Below, piece by piece: positions 1-5,496 of a stretch of 9,206 nucleotides of DNA. The position numbers and the translations under genes are program-made. Source of the stretch: Planctomycetaceae bacterium. Lineage in GTDB: Bacteria; Planctomycetota; Planctomycetia; Pirellulales; Lacipirellulaceae. Every line of letters begins with the position of its first letter. The first letter of the stretch is position 1. A model generated the notes under the pieces. That model had not been told where the DNA came from and ran no database searches. It worked only from the letters and a program-made list of their open reading frames with translations. The stretch lies in contig PATG01000026.1 in the NCBI GenBank assembly GCA_002713555.1, positions 6,789 to 15,994 of the forward strand, in the 5' to 3' direction.

Positions 1-339
1 CGTGACGCCTTGAGCACCCATTACTTCCTTGCCAAGCAACCCAAGTCCATCGATGTGGCCCAAGTGCGCATGAGTGATGGTGATGGAATTTGGAATTGGA
101 GGTTGGGTACCCAAGGACTGTTGCCAAATTTGGAATTGTGCATACATCATCCGACTCGCTTCAATCATGTGATGGCTACCATCTTGGCCACGAATACCGA
201 GGGCAACTGGATACCGGGGGTGGGTGTGGGCTATCTCGCTGAGACAACATTCTCGCTGACAGCCGAGTTGAGGGAAACCGCCATCTTGGGCCGTCCCTAG
301 AATGGTCACCAGAACTTCGCCCACATTAGGTCGTGCCAT
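1..339 (-). CDS. PqqB-like metallo-beta-lactamase-fold hydrolase, N-terminal part (3' end outside window)
   Basis: Reading the minus strand from the ATG at 339-337 gives 113 residues without a stop to the window edge. The start reads V-T-I-L-G-T-A-Q-D-G-G-F-P-Q-L-G-C (residues 11-27), followed by Cys31-Cys32. This is typical of the PqqB-like branch of the metallo-beta-lactamase fold. Residues 89-95 read THAHLGH, matching the HxHxDH metal motif except that Asp is Gly; in my knowledge of this branch a THAHxGH form is usual. The next segment (DGLGLLGKEVMGAQGV, 97-112) also fits. Expected role is a cytoplasmic metal-dependent hydrolase or oxidoreductase; the substrate is unknown. True PQQ synthesis is not implied, because no other pqq gene is visible. 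The gene is divergent from kbl with 57 bp between starts. The plus-strand open frame over the same bases has no recognisable family. Family-length proteins run to about 280-300 residues, so well over half is missing. Confidence 0.85.
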   Translation of the reverse strand, partial: MARPNVGEVLVTILGTAQDGGFPQLGCQRECCLSEIAHTHPRYPVALGIRGQDGSHHMIEASRMMYAQFQIWQQSLGTQPPIPNSITITHAHLGHIDGLGLLGKEVMGAQGVT

Positions 340-396
340 GTTTTGGTCATAATCCCTTGGCGTAAGCATCAACAGCCATTGGCGTGTGGACGATGC
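340..396. promoter_or_regulatory. Divergent 57-bp promoter gap between the PqqB-like gene and kbl
   Basis: This gap must contain the signals for both genes. The word TTGGCGT occurs twice in direct orientation at 357-363 and 379-385, starts 22 bases apart (about two helical turns). TCATAATC around 347-354 is a weak TATA-like candidate for kbl. No strong ribosome site is visible for either gene beyond GTGGA at 386-390. Confidence 0.35.
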
Positions 397-1578
397 ATGG
401 CACGTGAACATCAGTGGATGGCAGAGCGCTACGAAGAGTTGGTCGCGGGAGGGCTCAATTGGGACCCTCCGACTTTGGAAAGCGCGAGTGAACCCGAATG
501 CACCGTCGATGGAAAACGAATGATCATGCTCTCTGCCAACAATTACCTCAATCTTACCACCCACCCAAAAGTGGTTGCAGCAATGATTGAAGCCACCCAA
601 AAATACGGCGCAGGTAGCGGTTCAGTTCGGGCGATTTCTGGAACGATGGATATCCACCTGCAAGCCGAGAAAGCGGTCGCTAAATTCAAGGGTGTCGAGG
701 CTAGTTTAATCTATAGTGCGGGATACACAGCTAATGTCGGCTTGATTCCAACATTGGTTCAGGGTAAACAGGATGTCATCATTTCCGATGAATTAAATCA
801 TGGTTCAATCATTGATGGAGTACGTTTGACCAAGGCTCAACGCGAGGTCTATCCACACAATGACATGGGGGGCTTAGAGCAGGCTCTGAAAAACCATTCA
901 GATGCTGATCGTAAACTCATCATCACCGATGGTGTCTTTTCGATGGATGGGGACATTTGTCCTTTAGATGAAATCACCGAATTGGCCGAAACGTATGATG
1001 CGATGGTCATGGTTGATGATTGCCATGGGGAAGGTGTGATGGGTAACCGCGGTGCAGGCATCGTTGATCATTTTTCTCTCCAAGGTCGAGTTGACTTTGA
1101 AGTAGGCTCATTTTCTAAGGCCCTCGGCGTCCAAGGTGGTATTTTAGCCGGCAGTGAACAAATGAGCCTGCATGCACTCAATCACTCCCGTTCGTGGTTG
1201 CTATCCGGTAGTCAACCCCCTGGTGTCGCAGCCGCACAGAAAGCTGCGGTAGAGGTCTTGATGGATGAGCCACAACACCATGCTCGGCTGTGGGAAAACA
1301 CTCAAAAATTCAGAACAGAAATGGAATCACTCGGTTTTGACTTGGGAGTTTCAACCACACCAATCATCCCTGTCATGTGTGGCGATAGTCGTGTGGCCAA
1401 GGACTTGGTTGTTGCATTACGTGACCAAGGTATCGTCGCAGGTGCCATCGTATTCCCCATGGTCGCTAGAGATGCGGCTCGGGTTCGCAATCAATTGTCT
1501 GCAGGGTTGACAGATGCACAACTAGATGCTGTATTGCAAGGCTATGAAGTCGCGGGCCGCGAAGTCGGTCTAATCTGA
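397..1578 (+). CDS. kbl: Glycine C-acetyltransferase (2-amino-3-ketobutyrate CoA ligase), PLP-dependent alpha-oxoamine synthase
   Basis: A 393-residue protein, close to the roughly 395 usual for Kbl, of the class II PLP aminotransferase fold. It reversibly converts 2-amino-3-oxobutyrate plus CoA to glycine plus acetyl-CoA, the second step of threonine breakdown, in the cytoplasm. Visible family features are SANNYLNL (46-53), the S-V-R-x-I-S-G-T segment (76-83), SDELNHGSIIDG (130-141) with the ring-stacking His135, FSMDGD (181-186), VDDCHGEG (206-213) with Asp207 and His210, and SFSKALG (238-244) with Lys241 as the PLP Schiff-base lysine. The HGEGVMGNRGAGIVDHF stretch (210-226) resembles thermophile/Bacillus-type Kbl. 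BioF and other alpha-oxoamine synthases share these residues and some relatives have broad acyl-CoA use, so substrate is less certain than family. The ATG at 397 is preferred over a TTG at 343 because it gives family length and has a weak GTGGA ribosome site at 386-390. The stop abuts the convergent gene's stop. No threonine dehydrogenase is visible. Confidence 0.9.
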   Translation: MAREHQWMAERYEELVAGGLNWDPPTLESASEPECTVDGKRMIMLSANNYLNLTTHPKVVAAMIEATQKYGAGSGSVRAISGTMDIHLQAEKAVAKFKGVEASLIYSAGYTANVGLIPTLVQGKQDVIISDELNHGSIIDGVRLTKAQREVYPHNDMGGLEQALKNHSDADRKLIITDGVFSMDGDICPLDEITELAETYDAMVMVDDCHGEGVMGNRGAGIVDHFSLQGRVDFEVGSFSKALGVQGGILAGSEQMSLHALNHSRSWLLSGSQPPGVAAAQKAAVEVLMDEPQHHARLWENTQKFRTEMESLGFDLGVSTTPIIPVMCGDSRVAKDLVVALRDQGIVAGAIVFPMVARDAARVRNQLSAGLTDAQLDAVLQGYEVAGREVGLI

Positions 1579-2229
1579 TTACTCTTCGGAGTCTGATTGG
1601 TAAAGAACCGGTGGGTTTTCTTCAATTGAATCGATGACAACCTCCATGTCTTTGTCAGAACTCTCCATGTCGTCATCATTTTCAGGTTCCGGAAGGTAGC
1701 CTTCAAACGGATCTAATCCTTCTTCAAGACGACATAGAATTCTCCAGCGGGGTGCCCAAGAGAGATGGATATACGCAGGTCCGGGACCTAATAGTAGAAT
1801 CCAGCCAAGGTAAACAAACCCATTCGCCATGATTTCTGAAAGTTCAGATTCAACATCGGTTACAAAGAACACACTGATGATGGATAGGCCTAGAAAGGGC
1901 ATGGGGAACACCCAAGCGCGGCGCAATGAAACAGGAGGGCGTCGCAAAATTGTCGCAAAGAACAGAGAAACGTGTGCGATGATTGCCAGAATCAACATTA
2001 GGAGTAAACCGAGGAATGCCCAATCACGCAAAGTCTCCTGATTCCATCCATTCGCATAACAAATGGGCAGTAGTAGAGAAATGGCCACCAAGAAGCCGTA
2101 GAATCCTCCGATTAATGCTGGATGCGTTATGCCGAGATGTAGCTTAGCGAAACGCTGAGACAACCCCCCTCCTTCGATGAGTTGGCGCTGTTCATTGGGG
2201 AGGTCTCCAACATCGTCCCTCCAACCCAT
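1579..2229 (-). CDS. Four-helix membrane protein with acidic C-terminal tail, unknown function
   Basis: Predicted 216 residues from the ATG at 2229-2227. I do not recognise a family. A polar N-terminus (1-35) is followed by four hydrophobic stretches at about 38-58, 71-95, 106-124 and 136-156, then a cytosol-like tail (about 165-216) that is strongly acidic with runs such as ENDDDMESSDKDMEV and ends in SDSEE. The arginines after helix 2 (RRPPVSLRR, 96-104) suggest a cytoplasmic loop, placing both ends inside. It is the last gene of a minus-strand group after the DUF309 and two-helix genes, 56 bp after the preceding stop. The frame is open upstream to a TTG at 2271, which would add 14 residues, but no ribosome site supports it, so the start is moderately certain. 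Its TAA stop directly abuts the kbl TGA stop in convergent orientation with no spacer. Probably an integral membrane protein restricted to related archaea. Confidence 0.75.
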   Translation of the reverse strand: MGWRDDVGDLPNEQRQLIEGGGLSQRFAKLHLGITHPALIGGFYGFLVAISLLLPICYANGWNQETLRDWAFLGLLLMLILAIIAHVSLFFATILRRPPVSLRRAWVFPMPFLGLSIISVFFVTDVESELSEIMANGFVYLGWILLLGPGPAYIHLSWAPRWRILCRLEEGLDPFEGYLPEPENDDDMESSDKDMEVVIDSIEENPPVLYQSDSEE

Positions 2230-2285
2230 GCAAGGTTTGCAAATTGTTACGCATATTGTCTTACGGGTCAAAAACAGATACCGAT

Positions 2286-2966
2286 TTACGATTCGCGTTT
2301 ACCACCATCATCACCGTTCATTGATTGCTTAAACTTTCGAAGTAAAGCACCAGGCTCGTATTCAAGGGCACCTTCGGTATCCAACCACTCTCGTTCTAGG
2401 ACACCCTCGGCTGTATTCTCTCGCTCACGCGCAGACTCAAAATCATCCTCGGCACCTTCATCTCGATTTTGGGCTGTCGCCAACGCTTGAGCCATATTGA
2501 TTAGCGCAACAACACGAGAATCAATTTGCCCAGGCCATCGAATCAAGACATCACCATCCGCATCGCCATCTCGCAGCAAAGAACGATTTAGCAATGGATC
2601 ATCGGTTGCAAACAAACGAACATCTGGAGTCAATGCAACCCACTCATTTTCACTTCTAACAAAAACTGAAGTGTCGTCAGTACTTACTGACTCATGCCAG
2701 GGGTGCCCAGAAGATATGGCAATCATCTCCAGTAACTCCTGTGATTTATTCAACATATTTGCAGTACGATTGATGATGATGAGGGCGGCGAAAGCGGTGA
2801 ATAAATTGATGGCAGAATTGTTTACCAATAGGGAAATCCCATAGGTGGAAAGTGCACAAATGATGCCATAGATTCCACTGCGAATCCATACGCTACGTCG
2901 ATCTAACCAATCATCAGAAATCTGCGTTTGAGAAAGCAAATTCGCCCCGGCAGGGAGTTCGCCCAT
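2286..2966 (-). CDS. Two-helix membrane protein with acidic soluble domain, unknown function
   Basis: Predicted 226 residues from the ATG at 2966-2964. No family is recognised. After a polar N-terminus with a basic patch (DRRSVWIR, 22-29) come two hydrophobic helices at about 30-47 and 51-67, which would form a hairpin. A soluble domain follows (about 75-170). It contains an Asp-rich segment RDGDADGDVLI (132-142) that matches the DxDxDG core of EF-hand/dockerin-like calcium loops. The rest is a charged, probably helical tail (170-226) ending GGKRES. The gene lies 24 bp after the DUF309 stop and in the same reading phase, and 56 bp before the four-helix gene, so the three are probably cotranscribed. 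The ATG is the only ATG in frame after the DUF309 stop; a GGAG lies about 20 nt upstream, too far to be a convincing ribosome site. Confidence 0.75.
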   Translation of the reverse strand: MGELPAGANLLSQTQISDDWLDRRSVWIRSGIYGIICALSTYGISLLVNNSAINLFTAFAALIIINRTANMLNKSQELLEMIAISSGHPWHESVSTDDTSVFVRSENEWVALTPDVRLFATDDPLLNRSLLRDGDADGDVLIRWPGQIDSRVVALINMAQALATAQNRDEGAEDDFESARERENTAEGVLEREWLDTEGALEYEPGALLRKFKQSMNGDDGGKRES

Positions 2967-2990
2967 ATCAGGCGCATCGAGTCCATCTCC

Positions 2991-3362
2991 TCAAGATTGC
3001 TGATTGATTTTCACAGTATTTGCGACCAGTAAGAATTGCTCGACATCCTCATGGAATGGTTCTGAATCCGCATACAGGCGACCCACATCAATTCCGAAGA
3101 GGCCATCCATGACAGGGTATAGTTTCGAACTTGCTTTCGTCCACAGATTTGTTACGCCTCGAACTTTCTTACGTTCGTGATTGAGCAACATCGCTGCAAT
3201 TTGAATCAGGCCTTGTACACCATCAATGAGCTCTTGAGCGGCAACTCCCTTGAGTGATTTCCAAAGATATTCCCAATCTTCATGTGCGTGCCAAAATCTT
3301 CCGGCATTGAATTGTTCCACACCTGCATCCAGCCAATTCAACTGTTGCTCAGTAAGTTCCAC
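2991..3362 (-). CDS. DUF309 family protein
   Basis: A 123-residue soluble protein, typical of the small DUF309 family. The family signature is plain: G-V-E-Q-F-N-A-G-R-F-W-H-A-H-E (14-28) followed by E31 and W34 (HxHExxExxWK), then DGVQGLIQIAAMLLNHER (48-64). The conserved His25, His27, Glu28, Glu31 and His62 lie on helices, and such patterns suggest a metal site, but I know of no established biochemical role. The start is a GTG at 3362-3360. The frame upstream is closed by a TGA at 3383-3381 with no ATG between, and an overlapping ATG at 3364 is in a different frame. No clear ribosome site is seen, suggesting a short-leader or leaderless transcript. It heads a minus-strand group with two membrane-protein genes and is divergent from the DUF835 gene across 133 bp. 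Confidence 0.85.
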   Translation of the reverse strand: MELTEQQLNWLDAGVEQFNAGRFWHAHEDWEYLWKSLKGVAAQELIDGVQGLIQIAAMLLNHERKKVRGVTNLWTKASSKLYPVMDGLFGIDVGRLYADSEPFHEDVEQFLLVANTVKINQQS

Positions 3363-3430
3363 ATTTTTTCTGAAACCGACTCATTGTTTGAATCTCTCGG
3401 CGTTTTTGTTCTACTTCAGAAATCGTGTTC

Positions 3431-3450
3431 CCGCCCCCTTTGGGGGGCGG
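3431..3450 (+). other. GC-only hairpin in the leader region of the DUF835 gene
   Basis: Bases 3431-3438 (CCGCCCCC) pair perfectly with 3443-3450 (GGGGGCGG) around a four-base TTTG loop, giving eight consecutive G-C pairs. No T-run follows on either strand, so it is not an intrinsic terminator, and it lies upstream of both flanking genes. It could sit at the 5' end of the DUF835 mRNA as a stability element, or act as DNA. Confidence 0.7.
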
Positions 3451-3462
3451 TTGATTCAAGAG

Positions 3463-3487
3463 GCGTCAGAGGCGACGCATAGCGTCG
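3463..3487 (+). promoter_or_regulatory. Two mutually exclusive small hairpins ahead of the DUF835 start codon
   Basis: The segment GACGC at 3474-3478 can pair either with GCGTC upstream (3463-3467, six-base loop) or, as CGACGC 3473-3478, with GCGTCG downstream (3482-3487, three-base ATA loop). The second stem ends on the first G of the ribosome binding site. The pairing is seen in the sequence; a regulatory switch is only inference, and short GC repeats of this size can arise by chance. Confidence 0.35.
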
Positions 3488-3492
3488 GTGAG
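3487..3492 (+). promoter_or_regulatory. Ribosome binding site of the DUF835 gene
   Basis: GGTGAG lies three bases before the ATG at 3496 and matches the archaeal anti-Shine-Dalgarno complement GGTGA. It decides the start at 3496 against the open frame that continues about 80 codons further left. Confidence 0.7.
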
Positions 3493-3495
3493 AAC

Positions 3496-5496
3496 ATGGT
3501 AGAACTTCCAAGAGGCAAAGTCAGCGAATCTCGACGCGGTGGCGTCGGTGTGCTGGAACTGCTTTTGGTCGATATGCAGAAGCGTTTGGATACAGGATAT
3601 ATTCGCTGTGAGGCGGGTGCACTGGGTGGTGCGGTCGGCCAAATTACGGTTCGAGAGGGGACCCCCTCTATGGCCCTGTATGAGGATGCTGAAGGCAACG
3701 TCCTAACGGGCCACTCTGCCTTGGGTGCATTACAAGAAGCCGCATCACTCGAAGGGAGTCAATTGTCACGACATCAAGAAATCGATTTAGATCGAGTTGA
3801 GTCACTTAACCCCACTGCAATGCTCGATATGGATGAAGGAGATTTGCTTCCTTGGGGTGAAGATATTGAGGCAGAGGCATGGTGGGCGCGCCGACAACGT
3901 AAGCGTCGCCAGTGGAAACGACTCGATGCTTGGATGCCAGATGAAGATGATTCGGCAACTGTAGAGACTGAATTGCCTCCACTACCATTTCACCCTGGTT
4001 CAGAATTGTTGCCGGGCATGGTTGCCATGATTGATTCCCAATCTCCAGGGCAATTATTCGCTCTTGGTGCCCACTTGGGGCGCATAGGTCACCCATTGTT
4101 GGTGATTTCACGCATTTCCGGGAGTCGCCTTGAGGATGAACATGCTCTACCGAATTCTCTCACGAAATGGTTGACTGAAAAGGGAGAAGGGGAGCAGGTA
4201 TGCAAGGCGACTCTTGAAGATATTCGAAGAGAGATTGAGGGGTTCTTATTCGGTTCTGAAAGAGCCGTTATCATCATCGACGGGCTTGAATTCCTCGTTG
4301 GTCTACATGGTTTTGATCGCACAGTTGATCTTATTCGTTCACTGATTGATTCGATTACCACTCAAAATCACTTGTTGATGATCCCCGTTGATCTCGATGT
4401 ATTCACCACACGACAACGCGCAATTTTGCTCCGTGAAGTCGACATGCTCGATACCTCGCGGGTCGACCATTGGGCAGAGCGTCCCGCCAGATTAGAGGGT
4501 CATCCCTTCTGTTCTGATGATTGGACTCAGATTGAAATCCCCGCACCAATCGTCGAAGTGCAAGCGCCCACTTTAGAACCTGAAATCGATGAATCTAGCA
4601 ACAGGTGGTCGATTAGTGGGGTCGTTGATGCTTGGAGAGAAGAGCGTCATTCAGAAATTCAAGCAGTCACAGGTTCAGCAAATGAGGCCACAGAAGACCA
4701 CTCGGAATTACCGGCCTGGGCTACAGCTCCATCTGCCAATCGAGGTGAAATTCCTGAACAGGAGGAAATCACACATCCAGCAGAATCTGTTCCAGAATCT
4801 GAGCCAGAGCATGTTGAAGAGACCATTGAAGTGTTCGAGGATAGATCACAAACAGTTGCAATCAAGGGACCCAAATCTCCAACGGTCAATCATCGAGGGA
4901 ATGCTCAACGAAAGGTGCGTGCCAAGTCGATGGCTAAGGATGGTCTTGTCCACCTCAATCCTGTTGAGGTTGGTGAGATTCAAATTGAGCACCCACTCCG
5001 TTTCGAGAAAGAAGGCATGGATTTGGCGGCTTCACGAGCTAGAGATGTCGAGGCCAAAGTAGAGCTTCCTGATGAGGTAATCACTCATCGAGACCAATTG
5101 GATTTCGCTGCGAGTCGAGCGCGTATAGTCGAACCAGGTGTCCATTTCGATACCGGTCCCAATATGCGTGTAATTGGAATGAGCGCTGCGAGTCGCGCCG
5201 CCGCAGGAGGCGATGTCTCAGAAGATGCACCTCCTCTGAGTTCAAACAAAGCGGTTCGAGAAGCCAGTAGTCGTGCACAGAGAACGCAACACTTGACTGG
5301 GAGATTGGCCGATATCGAAAAGTCTCACATTCGGGCCATGGAGACAGCATTTACAGGCAGTGGTAATACGCAGATCACCGTTTGGGAGCGACTTCGTAAA
5401 CTGGAGTCTGCGGGTGTTGAAATCCAACAGATTGTCGACCAATTTGAAGTGGATCCTGATGGCGCTTTAGAGGCACTTAAGGAGGCTGAAAAATGA
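3496..5496 (+). CDS. DUF835 domain protein with PATAN/DUF4388-like N-terminus and AASRAR-repeat tail
   Basis: A 666-residue protein without signal peptide or membrane segments. Residues about 15-88 (DTGYIRCEAGALGGAVGQITVREGxP, then ALGALQEAASLEG) resemble PATAN/DUF4388-type modules, which have a short beta sheet and helices and are linked to prokaryotic signalling; this match is moderate. A basic Trp-rich helix follows (WWARRQRKRRQWKRLDAW, 129-146). Residues about 170-325 are a DUF835 domain: PGQLFALGAHLGRIGHPLLVISR (184-206), then the strand-plus-acid core AVIIIDGLEFLVGLHGFD (257-274) and LLMIPVDLDVFTTRQRAILLREVDML (293-318). The core looks like the Walker B strand of RecA/KaiC folds, but no P-loop is present. 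Residues 340-500 are acidic and low-complexity, with a basic stretch at 458-481. Residues 509-600 carry four AASRAR-type repeats. The helical end (600-666) may be a small interaction domain. The stop overlaps the next start (ATGA), so the AAA+ partner is translationally coupled. Function unknown; a signalling or scaffold role is inference. Confidence 0.88.
   Translation: MVELPRGKVSESRRGGVGVLELLLVDMQKRLDTGYIRCEAGALGGAVGQITVREGTPSMALYEDAEGNVLTGHSALGALQEAASLEGSQLSRHQEIDLDRVESLNPTAMLDMDEGDLLPWGEDIEAEAWWARRQRKRRQWKRLDAWMPDEDDSATVETELPPLPFHPGSELLPGMVAMIDSQSPGQLFALGAHLGRIGHPLLVISRISGSRLEDEHALPNSLTKWLTEKGEGEQVCKATLEDIRREIEGFLFGSERAVIIIDGLEFLVGLHGFDRTVDLIRSLIDSITTQNHLLMIPVDLDVFTTRQRAILLREVDMLDTSRVDHWAERPARLEGHPFCSDDWTQIEIPAPIVEVQAPTLEPEIDESSNRWSISGVVDAWREERHSEIQAVTGSANEATEDHSELPAWATAPSANRGEIPEQEEITHPAESVPESEPEHVEETIEVFEDRSQTVAIKGPKSPTVNHRGNAQRKVRAKSMAKDGLVHLNPVEVGEIQIEHPLRFEKEGMDLAASRARDVEAKVELPDEVITHRDQLDFAASRARIVEPGVHFDTGPNMRVIGMSAASRAAAGGDVSEDAPPLSSNKAVREASSRAQRTQHLTGRLADIEKSHIRAMETAFTGSGNTQITVWERLRKLESAGVEIQQIVDQFEVDPDGALEALKEAEK
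5020..5295 (+). repeat. Four degenerate 26-27-residue repeats with AASRAR core inside the DUF835 protein
   Basis: Cores are LAASRARDVE (510-519), FAASRARIVE (537-546), SAASRAAAGG (563-572) and EASSRAQRTQ (589-598). The invariant arginines are at residues 514, 541, 567 and 593, spaced 27, 26 and 26. Copies 2 and 3 share the 11-base word GCTGCGAGTCG at 5107-5117 and 5185-5195, exactly 78 bases apart. The first two copies are the best conserved, including the following acidic residue and beta-like segment. Confidence 0.7.
5481..5485 (+). promoter_or_regulatory. Ribosome binding site of the DnaA-like gene within the DUF835 gene
   Basis: GGAGG lies seven bases before the ATG at 5493, inside the last codons of the preceding gene. 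Together with the ATGA start/stop overlap it supports coupled translation and fixes the start. Confidence 0.8.

Larger units (their letters stand above)
3363..3495. promoter_or_regulatory. Divergent intergenic region with several inverted repeats
   Basis: This 133-bp gap separates the DUF309 gene (minus) from the DUF835 gene (plus) and must hold both promoters. No strong TATA box is visible. A T-rich stretch at about 3402-3409 (GTTTTTGT) is a weak plus-strand candidate; if used, transcription would start near 3430, at the foot of the GC hairpin at 3431-3450. The right half carries the hairpins listed separately and a ribosome binding site. The reading frame of the DUF835 gene stays open leftward through this gap, but this stretch is not considered coding. 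Confidence 0.5.

Noticed and set aside
10..300. Plus-strand open frame of 96 codons
   Set aside because: It has no family resemblance, while the minus strand over the same bases encodes a clear PqqB-like N-terminus.
343..396. TTG-started extension of kbl by 18 residues
   Set aside because: It would fill the divergent promoter gap, has no ribosome site, and makes the protein longer than the family norm; ATG 397 fits better.
849..857. CTATCCACA, one mismatch from a bacterial DnaA box
   Set aside because: It is a single copy inside kbl. No cluster of boxes or AT-rich unwinding region is seen anywhere, so the DnaA-like gene gives no evidence for a replication origin here.
397..1578. BioF (8-amino-7-oxononanoate synthase) instead of Kbl
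   Set aside because: The length, the HGEGVMGxxGxGIVDHF stretch and the FSMDGD context fit Kbl better, and no biotin genes are nearby; some overlap of substrate use remains possible.
2230..2271. TTG-started extension of the four-helix protein
   Set aside because: No ribosome site precedes it and the ATG at 2229 gives a reasonable polar N-terminus; it cannot be fully excluded.
3431..3450. GC hairpin as an intrinsic transcription terminator
   Set aside because: There is no T-run on either strand and both neighbouring genes start, rather than end, beside it.
3250..3495. Open frame continuing upstream of the DUF835 start
   Set aside because: It runs antisense through the start of the well-supported DUF309 gene and through the hairpins, encodes a Cys/Ser-rich non-homologous stretch, and a GGTGAG site directs the start at 3496.
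4589..5062. Plus-strand open frame of 157 codons within the DUF835 gene
   Set aside because: It is an alternative frame across the low-complexity linker, with no domain and no ribosome site.
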